Origin: Pseudobutyrivibrio ruminis
GTDB lineage: Bacteria > Bacillota > Clostridia > Lachnospirales > Lachnospiraceae
Reading direction: 5' to 3'
Length of the DNA: 64,000 nucleotides
Assembly (NCBI RefSeq): GCF_015057245.1
Contig: NZ_SVET01000006.1
Span: 124,001 to 188,000, forward strand
The position numbers were made by a program, and so were the translations under genes. Positions 24,341-33,600 of this stretch are shown here, piece after piece (position 1 is the stretch's first letter; each line of letters opens with the position of its first letter). Below the pieces are notes generated by a model. That model did not search any database. It was not told the DNA's origin and was given only the letters and a program-made list of their open reading frames with translations.

Positions 24341-25705
24341 ATGGTTAATCTACAGGAAGTACTTGAGACAAACAAAATGGTTGAGGAGCAGACCCTCGAC
24401 GTTCGTACTATTACTATTGGTATCAGTCTCTTAGAATGCATAGATTCAGATTTAGATAAGCTTAATGAAAAGGTTTACAACCGTATCACTACAGTTGCAA
24501 AGGACTTAGATAAAGTTGCAAAGGAAATTGAAAGTGATTACGGTATTCCTATTGTAAATAGACGTATTTCTGTTACACCAATGGCTTTAATTGGCGGTGC
24601 AGCTTGCAAGAAACCAGAGGATTTCGTTACTTTGGCGCACACAATGGACAAGGCCGCAGCAGCAGTTGGTGCAAATCTTATCGGTGGTTATTCAGCTCTT
24701 GTTTCAAAGGGAATGACAACAGCTGATGAATTACTTATTCGTTCAATTCCACAGGCTCTTTGCGAAACAGAAAGAGTTTGCAGCTCAGTTAATTTAGCTT
24801 CCACAAAAACTGGTATTAATATGGATGCTGTCAGACTTATGGGAGATATTCTTCTTCAGGTTGCTGACCGTTCAAAGGACAGAGATTCAGTTGATTGTAT
24901 GAAGCTTGTAGTATTCTGCAACGCTCCTGATGACAACCCATTTATGGCAGGTGCTTTCCACGGCGTAACAGAAGCAGATGCTATTATCAACGTAGGTGTT
25001 TCTGGCCCAGGTGTTGTAAAGAAGGCCCTTGAGCAGGTTAGAGGTGAAAGCTTCGAGGTTCTTTGCGAGACAATCAAAAAGACTGCATTCAAGGTTACAC
25101 GTGTTGGTCAGCTTGTAGCACAGGAAGCAAGCAAGCGTCTTAACATTCCATTTGGAATCATCGATTTATCACTTGCTCCAACACCAGCTATCGGTGATTC
25201 CGTTGCTGATATTCTTTGCGAAATTGGTCTTGAGTATGCAGGCGCTCCAGGTACAACAGCAGCTCTTGCTATGCTTAATGATCAGGTTAAGAAGGGCGGC
25301 GTAATGGCAAGCTCATACGTAGGAGGCCTTTCCGGTGCCTTTATTCCTGTTTCAGAGGATCAGGGTATGATTAACTCAGTGGAGGCAGGTGCAATCACTC
25401 TAGAGAAGCTTGAGGCCATGACATGCGTATGTTCTGTAGGTCTTGATATGATTGCAATCCCTGGTGATACTCCAGCCACAACAATCTCAGGTATGATTGC
25501 TGATGAAATGGCTCTTGGTATGGTAAATCAAAAGACAACAGCAGCTCGTCTTATTCCTGTAATCGGAAAGGGCGTAGGCGATACAGTAGAGTTTGGTGGT
25601 CTCTTTGGATATGCTCCAATCATGCCAGTTAACAAATTCTCATGTGCTGATTTTGTAAATCGTCAGGGAAGAATCCCAGCACCTATTCATTCATTTAAAA
25701 ACTAA
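24341..25705 (+). CDS. PFL family protein (UPF0210)
   Basis: A 454-residue protein of the UPF0210/DUF711 family, whose structure resembles pyruvate formate-lyase and which carries no assigned reaction. Family stretches include VRTITIGISLLEC near the N-terminus, VNRRISVTPMALIGG, and GIIDLSLAPTPAIGDSVADIL. It is the last gene of the 14.5-25.7 kb run and ends at a strong terminator. Confidence 0.9.
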   Translation: MVNLQEVLETNKMVEEQTLDVRTITIGISLLECIDSDLDKLNEKVYNRITTVAKDLDKVAKEIESDYGIPIVNRRISVTPMALIGGAACKKPEDFVTLAHTMDKAAAAVGANLIGGYSALVSKGMTTADELLIRSIPQALCETERVCSSVNLASTKTGINMDAVRLMGDILLQVADRSKDRDSVDCMKLVVFCNAPDDNPFMAGAFHGVTEADAIINVGVSGPGVVKKALEQVRGESFEVLCETIKKTAFKVTRVGQLVAQEASKRLNIPFGIIDLSLAPTPAIGDSVADILCEIGLEYAGAPGTTAALAMLNDQVKKGGVMASSYVGGLSGAFIPVSEDQGMINSVEAGAITLEKLEAMTCVCSVGLDMIAIPGDTPATTISGMIADEMALGMVNQKTTAARLIPVIGKGVGDTVEFGGLFGYAPIMPVNKFSCADFVNRQGRIPAPIHSFKN

Positions 25706-25718
25706 AAGAAGATACAAA

Positions 25719-25751
25719 AAACTCCTAGCGTTATTGCTAGGAGTTTTTTGA
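25719..25751. terminator. Bidirectional rho-independent terminator
   Basis: A perfect stem AACTCCTAGC / GCTAGGAGTT with a 6-nt loop and T runs on both strands. It separates the housekeeping run from the convergent arabinoxylan operon. Confidence 0.93.
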
Positions 25752-26726
25752 TTAATTATATTGAGGAGTTATTGTCTGGATAGTGCCGTCTGCGTTGTAG
25801 GTAAGTTCGCAGTATTTTACGCAACGGCGATGGTTGATTCCTTTTGAATACTCACAATCATGATAGAAGAGATACCATTTATCATGATACTCAACGATTG
25901 AGTGGTGAGTTGTCCAACCGATAACAGGCTCAAGAATTTTGCCTGCATATTTAAATGGTCCAAGTGGATTATCTCCGATGGCGTAAGCAATGGTATGTGT
26001 TGTGCCTGTAGAGTAAGAGAAGTAGTATTTACCATTGTATTTGTGCATCCAAGGACCTTCAAAGTATCTACGGTTTTCATCTCCGGCTAAAAGAGGCTTG
26101 CCATTTTCATCAAGGATTACAATATCAGCAGGAGTAGAAGCGAAGCCTTCCATATCATCGGTCATTACAGCGACCTTTGGACATACAGCTGGTTCATTTT
26201 TCTCAGGCTCTGTTCCGTTGGGATTAAAGCTGCCTTCTCTGTATTTCTCAAGCTGACCGCCCCAAAGACCGCCAAAGTAGATATAAACCTTTCCATCGTC
26301 ATCCATGAAAGAACATGGATCGATGCTAAAACTTCCTGGAATTGGCTCTTTTCTTGGAGTAAATGGGCCTTCTGGATTCTTGCTTTCTGCAATTCCAAGT
26401 TTAAATATTCCATCCTTATCCCTTGCTGGGAAAACTAAATAGTAAGTATCGTTTTTGTAAACTACATCAGGTGCCCAAAGCTGTTCCTTAACCCAAGGAA
26501 TCTGATCTTGATGTAGAACTTCGCCGTGATCTATAACCTCATCGCTTTTGTCATCCATTGATAGGATATGATAATCACGCATCTTGTATTCATCACCATT
26601 GTCGTTGTCTTCACCATCATGAGGAATATCATGGGATGGATAAATGTAAATTCTGTCGTTGAAAACATGTGCAGATGGATCTGCTGTAAAAATGTGTGTC
26701 ACTAGGGGTGTGTTTTGTTTTTTCAT
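25752..26726 (-). CDS. GH43 beta-xylosidase/alpha-L-arabinofuranosidase
   Basis: A 324-residue five-bladed beta-propeller hydrolase of family GH43, with no signal peptide and hence cytoplasmic. The three catalytic acids are visible: Asp in TADPSAHVF (base), Asp in SIDPCSFMDDDG (pKa modulator) and Glu in YFEGPWMHKYNG (acid). WAPDVVYKNDTYYLVF is also typical. I chose the start at 26726 because AAGGAG precedes it and because the in-frame start at 26753 lies inside the permease gene. It would act on imported xylo- or arabino-oligosaccharides. The neighbouring ara genes favour arabinose-containing substrates. Confidence 0.87.
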   Translation of the reverse strand: MKKQNTPLVTHIFTADPSAHVFNDRIYIYPSHDIPHDGEDNDNGDEYKMRDYHILSMDDKSDEVIDHGEVLHQDQIPWVKEQLWAPDVVYKNDTYYLVFPARDKDGIFKLGIAESKNPEGPFTPRKEPIPGSFSIDPCSFMDDDGKVYIYFGGLWGGQLEKYREGSFNPNGTEPEKNEPAVCPKVAVMTDDMEGFASTPADIVILDENGKPLLAGDENRRYFEGPWMHKYNGKYYFSYSTGTTHTIAYAIGDNPLGPFKYAGKILEPVIGWTTHHSIVEYHDKWYLFYHDCEYSKGINHRRCVKYCELTYNADGTIQTITPQYN

Positions 26727-26736
26727 TTTGTCTCCT

Positions 26737-27564
26737 TTAGCCCTTAACTGCACCAGCGGTCAATCCATCAACAATTTGGTTAGAGAATGCACAGTACACA
26801 ATTATTGTAGGAACGATAGCGATAATGATTGCAGCAAACATCTGGGAATAATTAGTGTTATAAGGTCCTACGAATTTTGAAAGTGAAACTGGCAGGGTTT
26901 TCTTCAAATCATCTGATATAAATACCATTGCTAAAAGAAGTTCGTTCCAGTTTGCAATGAAAGTCATAAGACCTGTTACAAATAAGCCAGTCTTTCCAAG
27001 TGGAAGACAAACCTTAAAGAAAATCTGGTAAATAGTAGCACCATCGATACAAGCACTTTCAATAAGTTCATTTGGCATACCTTCGAAGAAGCCAACCATG
27101 ATGAAGATAGTAACTGGAAGTGCAAATGTAAGGTATGGCAATATCAAACCGATTAGGCTGTTTGTAAGATGAACCTTTGCAAAACGAGTGAACAAAGGAA
27201 TCATTACACAGTGAACAGGAATCATCATTCCAAGAAGGAAATATGTAAGTGAAAGCTTTGCAAATTTCCAACGGAGTCTTGCGATTCCAAAGGCTGCCAT
27301 AGAGCCGATAATCATGCTTAATGCCAGTGTAATTACACACACAAGGAAAGAGTTTAATGTGGCAATGCCTAGCTTTCCTGCTGTCCAGGCAAATGAAAAG
27401 TTTTCAAAGGTAGGAGCCTGTGGCAAAGCAAATGGTGCTGTAAATATTTCTGCATTTGTTTTAAAAGATACGTTAAATACCCAAAGTAGTGGTGCAAGGT
27501 AAAGCACAGCCATGAGTACTAAAAATATATAAATAATAATTTTAGGAATTGATATTTTTTTCAT
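26737..27564 (-). CDS. Sugar ABC transporter permease, MalG type
   Basis: A 275-residue membrane protein with six hydrophobic segments and the EAA-loop ELIESACIDGATIYQIFFKV that docks the ATPase. It is the second permease of a CUT1 importer. It lies 15 bp after the MalF-type gene and ends 10 bp before the GH43 start, so all are in one operon. Confidence 0.92.
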   Translation of the reverse strand: MKKISIPKIIIYIFLVLMAVLYLAPLLWVFNVSFKTNAEIFTAPFALPQAPTFENFSFAWTAGKLGIATLNSFLVCVITLALSMIIGSMAAFGIARLRWKFAKLSLTYFLLGMMIPVHCVMIPLFTRFAKVHLTNSLIGLILPYLTFALPVTIFIMVGFFEGMPNELIESACIDGATIYQIFFKVCLPLGKTGLFVTGLMTFIANWNELLLAMVFISDDLKKTLPVSLSKFVGPYNTNYSQMFAAIIIAIVPTIIVYCAFSNQIVDGLTAGAVKG

Positions 27565-27579
27565 TACTAAACCCTCCTA

Positions 27580-28464
27580 TTACATTTCGTACTGCTCGGT
27601 TTTTACAACTTTATTTATGAAAGCTGTTACAAGCAGACACAGGATTAGTAAGAGTACACCGATGGCACTTGCATAACCGTATTTAAAGTATTTGAAGCCT
27701 TGCTGATAAAGATGTGTTGCAAGAACTTCAGTTTTGTGGTTTGGTCCGCCTTCAGTCATGTTGAAGATCAAATCAAAGAACTTTAATGAACCAATAGCAT
27801 TAAGTGACATTGCGGTTGCAACCATAGGTCTGATAAGGGGGAGTGTGATGTAACGAAAACTTTTGACCTTGTTGCATCCGTCAATGTAACTAGCCTCGTA
27901 AAGAGACTTACTAATGCCTGATATCTGGGCCATGTAAAGCATCATAGATTGACCAACATATTGCCAAAGGGCTACGAAAGCGATTACCCACATAGGAAGG
28001 ATTATGAATCCGTTTATATCCATGAGCCACAGAGGGCCTTCGATACCAAGCTTTGCAAGTAATTGGTTGATACCAAGCTTAGGACTGAAGATAAACATCC
28101 ACAAAAGTCCTAATGCTGCAGAAGAAAGAACGCATGGTAAATAAATAATGTTTTTAAATACGTTTCTTCCTTTGTCTATATTTGTGAGAAGGGCTGCAAG
28201 AAACAGACCCATAATTAGCTGTGTTACACAAGAGAAGATAAGAAAGAACAATGAGTTCTTTAATGCAATTGCTAAAGTCTTATCTTGTAAAAGGTTTTTA
28301 TAATTCTCAAGTCCTATGAATTTAGGAGGAGTGAGTGCATTGTAGTCACAGAATGAATAATAGATTGACTGACAAATAGGTATAAATAGAACAAATGTAA
28401 AAAGTATAAATGCTGGCGCCATAAAGATGAATATGGCTTTTTTATTTCTTAATAGCTTATCCAT
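27580..28464 (-). CDS. Sugar ABC transporter permease, MalF type
   Basis: A 294-residue CUT1 permease with six hydrophobic segments and the EAA-loop LYEASYIDGCNKVKSFRYIT. The N-terminal region FMAPAFILFTFVLFIPICQS is typical. It pairs with the MalG-type subunit downstream. It is separated from the binding-protein gene by a hairpin that should lower its expression relative to that gene. Confidence 0.92.
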   Translation of the reverse strand: MDKLLRNKKAIFIFMAPAFILFTFVLFIPICQSIYYSFCDYNALTPPKFIGLENYKNLLQDKTLAIALKNSLFFLIFSCVTQLIMGLFLAALLTNIDKGRNVFKNIIYLPCVLSSAALGLLWMFIFSPKLGINQLLAKLGIEGPLWLMDINGFIILPMWVIAFVALWQYVGQSMMLYMAQISGISKSLYEASYIDGCNKVKSFRYITLPLIRPMVATAMSLNAIGSLKFFDLIFNMTEGGPNHKTEVLATHLYQQGFKYFKYGYASAIGVLLLILCLLVTAFINKVVKTEQYEM

Positions 28465-28502
28465 AACAATATCCTTATTAATTAGTTAGTCTGAATTGGT
28501 TC

Positions 28503-28537
28503 CTTTTTTAAAATTGGGGCACATTAAAGTGCCCCAA
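28503..28537 (-). terminator. Intra-operon attenuating terminator
   Basis: A 9-bp stem, TTGGGGCAC / GTGCCCCAA (28514-28537), with a T-rich tail when read on the minus strand. It sits between the binding-protein gene and the permeases. Partial termination here would make the binding protein more abundant than the permeases. Confidence 0.8.
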
Positions 28538-28569
28538 AAAGAATGAGATTATGAAGAAGAAGTTAGTTT

Positions 28570-29853
28570 TTATCTACAGTTTGCCTCGTAATATTCTTCC
28601 ATGTCTGTAGCTGCCTCAGCAGGGGTTATTTCGCCAAGGAATACAGAAACCATTGTGTCATCGAAGTGAGAACCTGTCTCAGTTGTAGGCATTGACTCGT
28701 TGTAGAAACCGAATGTTCCCTTTGCGTTCTGGAATACATCCATAACGTATGCAAGCTGTGCAGGAGCCTTAGATTCATCGTACTCAACGTTTGTTACAGG
28801 AATCTTTCCACCAACTTCTGCTGTGTACTTCTGAGCTGTGTCATCTGTGAAGTACTTCATGAGAGCAGCACAAGCTTCTGGATGCTCTGTTGTAGAGCTC
28901 ATAGCAAGTGAATCAGACTTAGCAATTAATCTGTCACAACCTGGGAACTGGAATACACCACACTTAGACTCGAAGTCTGGGTTTGAACCATTGATCTGTG
29001 CGATTGCCCATGAACCCTGGATAAGGATAGCAGCTTCTTCGTTGTAGAAGTTTGCTGTAGCTACATCGTTTGTATCACCAGCAGCTGTTGGCTGGAAGTA
29101 CTTAGAAAGTTCAACAAGCTTTGTTGCAGCTGACTCGAGCTTTCCATCTTCCCAAGAAGCACTACCGTCTGCAAGAGCTGCAAGGTCAACGCCTTCCTCT
29201 TCGCAAAGGTAACCAGCTACCATTGAAAGGCACCATGCTGTACCAGCTGAGATTGAGATTGGTGTGTAACCTGCTGACTGAAGCTTGTCACATGCTGTAA
29301 GCATTTCATCCCAGTTTGTAGGAACTTCTACACCGGCTTCTTCGAACATCTCTGTGTTGTAGAAGCAGCAAGCTGCAGCTGTGTTAAGAGGTACCGCGTA
29401 AATCTTTCCATCATATGTCTGCTGTGTAAATACTGCGTCGCTTGTGAATGTATCTTTCCAACCATCCTGTGCGAGATAATCATCAAGTGGAGCGGCAACG
29501 CCTGGCTCTACATAATCTGTAAGGTTTGGACCAGGGCTGACAATGAATACATCAGGTGTATCACCTGCAGCTACAAGAGCATTTAATTTTGCGTAATACT
29601 CTTCAAGGTTTGTTGTAACTACATTTACGTGATACTGTCCTTCGTAGTCTGCATTGAATCTGTCGATAACATCTTTGTAACCGAGAGAGATAAGATCCTC
29701 AGTTGCATTTAAGTCATCCCAGAACATCCAAGTGATTTCCTCTACGCCATCAGCAGATGTTGATGAGCTAGAGCTGCTTGACTGGCCACAACCTGCAAAT
29801 AAAGAAGCGACCATCATTGTTGATAAGATTGCTGATAATAATTTTTTTCTCAT
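28570..29853 (-). CDS. Sugar ABC transporter substrate-binding lipoprotein
   Basis: A 427-residue family-1 solute-binding protein. It has a lipoprotein signal with lipobox FAGC (about residues 19-22), a Ser-rich linker, then EITWMFWDDLNATEDL and IDRFNADYEGQYHVNVV. It captures oligosaccharides outside the membrane for the two permeases downstream. The substrate is inferred as arabino- or xylo-oligosaccharides from the GH43 and ara neighbours. AAGGAGAAAGG precedes the start. Confidence 0.9.
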   Translation of the reverse strand: MRKKLLSAILSTMMVASLFAGCGQSSSSSSSTSADGVEEITWMFWDDLNATEDLISLGYKDVIDRFNADYEGQYHVNVVTTNLEEYYAKLNALVAAGDTPDVFIVSPGPNLTDYVEPGVAAPLDDYLAQDGWKDTFTSDAVFTQQTYDGKIYAVPLNTAAACCFYNTEMFEEAGVEVPTNWDEMLTACDKLQSAGYTPISISAGTAWCLSMVAGYLCEEEGVDLAALADGSASWEDGKLESAATKLVELSKYFQPTAAGDTNDVATANFYNEEAAILIQGSWAIAQINGSNPDFESKCGVFQFPGCDRLIAKSDSLAMSSTTEHPEACAALMKYFTDDTAQKYTAEVGGKIPVTNVEYDESKAPAQLAYVMDVFQNAKGTFGFYNESMPTTETGSHFDDTMVSVFLGEITPAEAATDMEEYYEANCR

Positions 29854-30181
29854 ACCTTTCTCCTTTTTTCTTAGATAGCAGTTTGTTATAAAAACCCCAA
29901 ATAAACTGCTTCGTTGTTGTTAACCTAAATGTAGCACACAGATTATTCACATTCTTATAAATTGTTGTTTCTTGATTATCAAATCTTGCCATAGTGGTAC
30001 GACATTCTATTGGTGATTTGTATATGATTTCTGAAAGACTATAGTATAAAATATGCATTATGCACAAAATGAGAGAAATATAATTCGAATTTGATAAAAA
30101 ATGTCTTGATTTTTTTGACAATTAGAGCAAAAATTGAAAACAAGAATTATTGCTAATTGTTGCTATAGGGGGAATTTGCAA
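29854..30181. promoter_or_regulatory. Divergent control region between sugar importer and AraC gene
   Basis: A 328-bp AT-rich gap. On the minus strand, TTGTGC and CTATAG 17 bp apart around 30043-30071 are the best promoter-like pair for the importer operon. A palindromic ATGCATTATGCA stretch (about 30053-30064) overlaps it and could be a regulator site. On the plus strand, TTGACA occurs at 30115-30120 but lacks a convincing -10. I see no gene here. Confidence 0.4.
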
Positions 30182-31084
30182 ATGATAGAGACTTTAGATG
30201 GCATATTTGAGACTGTCCATTATAAGCAAAGCACCACGCTAAAGCTTTATGACAATAGAGAATATGAGGATTATCCAAAGCATTGGCATCCTGCTATTGA
30301 AATAGTAATGCCAGTGGAAAATGGATATACAATGCAGTTTTCAAATTCAGAAGTGTATTTAAGGGAAAAGGATATCTGTATTATATGTCCTGGATGCGTT
30401 CATGCTATAAAAGCACCCGAAACCGGTCGTAGAATCATCTTTCAACCAAATACTACATATCTGAGATTTCTTAGAGAATTCGAGGTTTTAATCTCATTTA
30501 TGTCACCATATGCAATCATCACGCCAGAGGAATATCCAAGCATTCATGAGCAGCTTGTAAAGATGCTGATAGAAATAAAAGAGGAGTATATGGCGGGCAC
30601 ATCTTTTTCAGAACTTAGTATATATAGTAAGATTTTGGAAATGTTTAAGCTGATAGGACGAAACTATTCAAGCAAGTCCAACAAAACAAACGACACTAGT
30701 ATTTCTTCGAAGGAGGATTATGCCAACAAGTTTGTGGAAATCTGTGATTATATAGATAGCCATTGTTCAGAAGATTTGAAGCTGGATGAGGTGGCAGATA
30801 TGAGTGGATTTAGTAAGTTCTATTTTGAAAGACTGTTCAAGCAGTTTACGGGTACTAGCTTCTATAAATACGTAAATCAAAAGCGTATTGCTAAGGCGTC
30901 AGAGCTTTTGATTGAACCGGGAAATTCTGTTACTGATGTAGCGCTTAACTGCGGATTCATGTCTATTTCTTCTTTTATTAGAATGTTTAAGCTTCAAAAG
31001 GGATGCACTCCTACAGAGTTTAAAAGCATGTATTGGAGCCTTGAAATTGAAAGAAATGGAGAAAAAGCAGAACTTGTACAGTGA
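30182..31084 (+). CDS. AraC-family transcriptional regulator
   Basis: A 300-residue regulator. The N-terminal cupin-like ligand domain contains HWHPAIEIVMPVENGY and ICPGCVHAIKAP. The C-terminal double helix-turn-helix covers about residues 185-285 (LDEVADMSGFSKFYFERLFKQFTG and VTDVALNCGFMSISSFIRMFKLQKGCTP). The start at 30182 follows GGGGGAA; an upstream in-frame Met at 30134 has no such site. It lies between the importer operon and the ara genes, so it is the natural activator of both. Repeated AACTTGT sites at its 3' end are candidate targets. Confidence 0.88.
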   Translation: MIETLDGIFETVHYKQSTTLKLYDNREYEDYPKHWHPAIEIVMPVENGYTMQFSNSEVYLREKDICIICPGCVHAIKAPETGRRIIFQPNTTYLRFLREFEVLISFMSPYAIITPEEYPSIHEQLVKMLIEIKEEYMAGTSFSELSIYSKILEMFKLIGRNYSSKSNKTNDTSISSKEDYANKFVEICDYIDSHCSEDLKLDEVADMSGFSKFYFERLFKQFTGTSFYKYVNQKRIAKASELLIEPGNSVTDVALNCGFMSISSFIRMFKLQKGCTPTEFKSMYWSLEIERNGEKAELVQ

Positions 31085-31178
31085 TTTTACAACTTGTACA
31101 CTCTCTCTAAATGGCTAAAATATGATATTTTAAATCAAAGAAATACAACTTGTGCCAATACTTGGACAAGTTGTATTT
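31071..31178 (+). promoter_or_regulatory. Clustered AACTTGT sites and hairpin before araA
   Basis: AACTTGTACA occurs at 31071-31080 and again at 31091-31100, exactly 20 bp apart (two helical turns). A third ACAACTTGT (31145-31153) and its inverse ACAAGTTGT (31166-31174) form the arms of a 13-bp inverted repeat (31141-31178). That repeat has a CCAA/TTGG core and is followed by a T-rich stretch. The spacing fits a DNA-binding regulator such as the upstream AraC protein. The last pair could also act as a terminator or attenuator. Confidence 0.6.
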
Positions 31179-31219
31179 TATTTATATACGGTAAACGATT
31201 TAGGAGGAGGGTAAATCTT

Positions 31220-32719
31220 ATGAAAACACAGCTTAACTACAAGTTTTGGTTCTGCACAGGTTCTCAGGATTTATATGGAGACGAGTGCTTAGAGCACGTT
31301 GCAGCACACTCAAAGGAGATTGTTGAGACTTTAAACAAGTCGGGACGTCTTCCTTTCGAGGTAGTTTGGAAACCAACAATGATTACAAACGAGGTAATCA
31401 GACGTACATTTAATGAGGCAAACAATGATCCAACATGTGCAGGTGTCATCACATGGATGCACACATTCTCACCTGCAAAGTCATGGATTCTTGGACATCA
31501 GGAATACAGAAAGCCACTTTGCCATCTTCACACACAGTACAATCGTGAGATTCCATACGCAACAATGGATATGGATTTCATGAACGAGAATCAGGCTGCT
31601 CATGGTGATAGAGAGTATGCTCATATTCTTTCAAGAATGGGTATCGAGAGAAAGACAATTGTTGGCTATTGGCAGGATGCTGAGGTTCAGGACAAGCTTG
31701 CTTCTTGGATGCGTACAGCAGTTGGTGTTGTTGAGTCTAGCCACATTCGAGTAATGAGAGTAGCTGACAACATGAGGAATGTTGCAGTAACTGAAGGTGA
31801 TAAGGTAGAAGCTCAGCTTAAGTTCGGATGGGAAGTTGATGCTTACCCTGTAAATGAAATTGCAGAGGCAGTTGCAGCTGTATCACAGTCTGATACAAAT
31901 GCTCTTGTTGATGAGTATTACAGCAAATATGATATCTGCCTTGAAGGTAGAGACCCAGAGGAATTCAAAAAGCATGTTGCAGTTCAGGCTCAGATTGAAC
32001 TTGGCTTTGAAAGATTCCTTGAGGAGAAGAACTATCAGGCCATCGTTACACACTTTGGTGATCTTGGTTCTCTCAAACAGCTTCCTGGTCTTGCTATCCA
32101 GAGACTTATGGAAAAGGGCTATGGCTTTGGCGCAGAAGGTGACTGGAAGGTTGCTGCCATGGTTCGTCTTATGAAGATTATGACAACAGGCATGAAGGAT
32201 GCTAAGGGAACTTCAATGCTTGAGGATTACACATACAACCTTGTAAAGGGCAAGGAAGGAATCATTCAGGCTCACATGCTTGAGGTTTGCCCAACACTTG
32301 CAGATGGCCCTATCCAGATTAAGGTTCAGCCTCTTTCAATGGGCGATAGAGAAGATCCAGCTCGTCTTGTATTCCAGTCAAAGGAAGGCAAGGGTATTGC
32401 TACATCTCTTATCGACCTTGGTGATAGATTCCGTCTCATTATTCAGGACGTTGATTGCAAGAAGGTTGAGAAGCCACTTCCAAAGCTTCCTACAGCTATC
32501 AATTTCTGGACACCACAGCCAGATTTCTATACAGGAACAGAAGCTTGGTTACTTGCAGGTGGCGCACATCACACAGCATTCTCTTATGATTTGACAGCAG
32601 AGCAGATGGGCGACTGGGCTGCAGCAATGGGAATCGAAGCAGTATACATTGATAAGGATACAAAGATTCGTGATTTCAAGCGTGATCTTGCACTTGGAAA
32701 TCTTGTATACGGTAAATAA
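31220..32719 (+). CDS. araA: L-arabinose isomerase
   Basis: A 499-residue enzyme converting L-arabinose to L-ribulose, the usual length for AraA. It begins MKTQLNYKFWFCTGSQDLYG, and FWFVTGSQ.LYG-type starts are the family hallmark. It also contains HTFSPAKSWILG, FGAEGDWK and TEAWLLAGGAHH. I chose the ATG at 31220, eight bases after GGAGGAGGG. The upstream in-frame codons from 31094 run through the hairpin region and are not coding. Confidence 0.95.
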   Translation: MKTQLNYKFWFCTGSQDLYGDECLEHVAAHSKEIVETLNKSGRLPFEVVWKPTMITNEVIRRTFNEANNDPTCAGVITWMHTFSPAKSWILGHQEYRKPLCHLHTQYNREIPYATMDMDFMNENQAAHGDREYAHILSRMGIERKTIVGYWQDAEVQDKLASWMRTAVGVVESSHIRVMRVADNMRNVAVTEGDKVEAQLKFGWEVDAYPVNEIAEAVAAVSQSDTNALVDEYYSKYDICLEGRDPEEFKKHVAVQAQIELGFERFLEEKNYQAIVTHFGDLGSLKQLPGLAIQRLMEKGYGFGAEGDWKVAAMVRLMKIMTTGMKDAKGTSMLEDYTYNLVKGKEGIIQAHMLEVCPTLADGPIQIKVQPLSMGDREDPARLVFQSKEGKGIATSLIDLGDRFRLIIQDVDCKKVEKPLPKLPTAINFWTPQPDFYTGTEAWLLAGGAHHTAFSYDLTAEQMGDWAAAMGIEAVYIDKDTKIRDFKRDLALGNLVYGK

Positions 32720-32802
32720 ATTGCCATTAGAAAGTCATAAATTTGATTGAAGGCAAATGTTAAAAGCATTAAACTTTTAGTAGTTAAAAACTAGAAGAAA
32801 TT

Positions 32803-32816
32803 GGCAAAATTGCCAG
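32803..32816. promoter_or_regulatory. 14-bp palindrome before the aldolase gene
   Basis: TGGCAAAATTGCCA is a perfect palindrome in the 119-bp gap between araA and the aldolase gene, 22 bp before the coding start. It may be an operator or a short mRNA hairpin; no decision is possible from sequence. Confidence 0.4.
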
Positions 32817-32838
32817 CACAGAAAGAAGGAGAAATAAA

Positions 32839-33495
32839 ATGAAGTTATTTGTTGACACTGGAAAAATTGAGGACATTAAGAAGGCTAACGATCTTGGAGT
32901 AATCTGTGGAGTTACAACAAACCCATCATTGATTGCTAAGGAAGGTGGACGTAGCCAGGAAGAAATCCTTAAGGAAATCGCATCTATCGTAGACGGACCT
33001 ATCTCAGGTGAGGTAAAGGCAACAACTGTTGATGCAGAAGGTATGATTAAAGAGGGCCGTGAGATTGCAGCAATGCATCCAAACATGGTAGTAAAGATTC
33101 CTATGACTGCAGAAGGACTTAAGGCTGTAAAGGTTCTTTCAGCTGAGGGCATCAAGACAAACGTTACATTAATCTTTTCTGCAAACCAGGCAATTCTTGC
33201 AGCTAATGCAGGTGCTTCTTATGTATCTCCATTCCTTGGAAGATTGGATGATATCAATATGCCAGGTATCGACCTCATCCGCGATATCGCAGAAATCTTT
33301 GATATCTATGGATATGATACAGAAATCATCGCTGCATCAGTTCGTAACCCAATCCACGTTACAGACTGCGCTCTTGCAGGTGCTGACATCGCAACAGTCC
33401 CATACAAAGTTATCGAGCAGATGATTAATCATCCACTTACAACTGCTGGTATCGAGAAATTCCAGAAGGACTACGTAGCGGTCTTCGGAGAGTAA
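32839..33495 (+). CDS. Transaldolase / fructose-6-phosphate aldolase family
   Basis: A 218-residue single-domain TIM-barrel aldolase of the small TalC/Fsa type. The N-terminus MKLFVDTGKIEDIKKAND and GVTTNPSLIAKEG are typical, and VVKIPMT carries the Schiff-base Lys. It joins arabinose breakdown to the non-oxidative pentose phosphate pathway, so its place between araA and the kinase makes sense. Transaldolase versus fructose-6-phosphate aldolase activity cannot be settled by motif. Transaldolase is more usual in Firmicutes. Confidence 0.88.
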   Translation: MKLFVDTGKIEDIKKANDLGVICGVTTNPSLIAKEGGRSQEEILKEIASIVDGPISGEVKATTVDAEGMIKEGREIAAMHPNMVVKIPMTAEGLKAVKVLSAEGIKTNVTLIFSANQAILAANAGASYVSPFLGRLDDINMPGIDLIRDIAEIFDIYGYDTEIIAASVRNPIHVTDCALAGADIATVPYKVIEQMINHPLTTAGIEKFQKDYVAVFGE

Positions 33496-33516
33496 TTTTT
33501 TCATAAAGTATAAATA

Positions 33517-33600
33517 GCTGGTAGGCATCAAGCTCTACTATTTCTCAAGCGAGGTATGTCACCGAGCGGAGAAATCAGTAGGCTTGTAGCCGTAACCAGC
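33517..33600 (+). ncRNA. 84-nt intercistronic hairpin before the pentulose kinase gene
   Basis: Nearly the whole gap folds on itself. GCTGGT pairs with ACCAGC, GGC with GCC, CAAGC with GCTTG, CTACT with AGTAG, and ATTTCTC with GAGAAAT. An apical part with GC/GC, tandem G-A mismatches and GGT/ACC caps it. Only single bulges and small internal loops interrupt it. No T run follows, and the kinase ribosome binding site lies just beyond, so it is not a plain terminator. It may be an RNA-processing, stabilising or sensing element. Confidence 0.6.

Noticed and set aside
31094..31219. Upstream in-frame extension of araA by 42 residues
   Set aside because: It covers operator-like repeats and a hairpin; the GGAGGAGGG site and the family N-terminus place the start at 31220.
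33517..33600. Plain transcription terminator for the aldolase gene
   Set aside because: The stem is far longer than needed, no T run follows, and the kinase and araD genes appear to need read-through.
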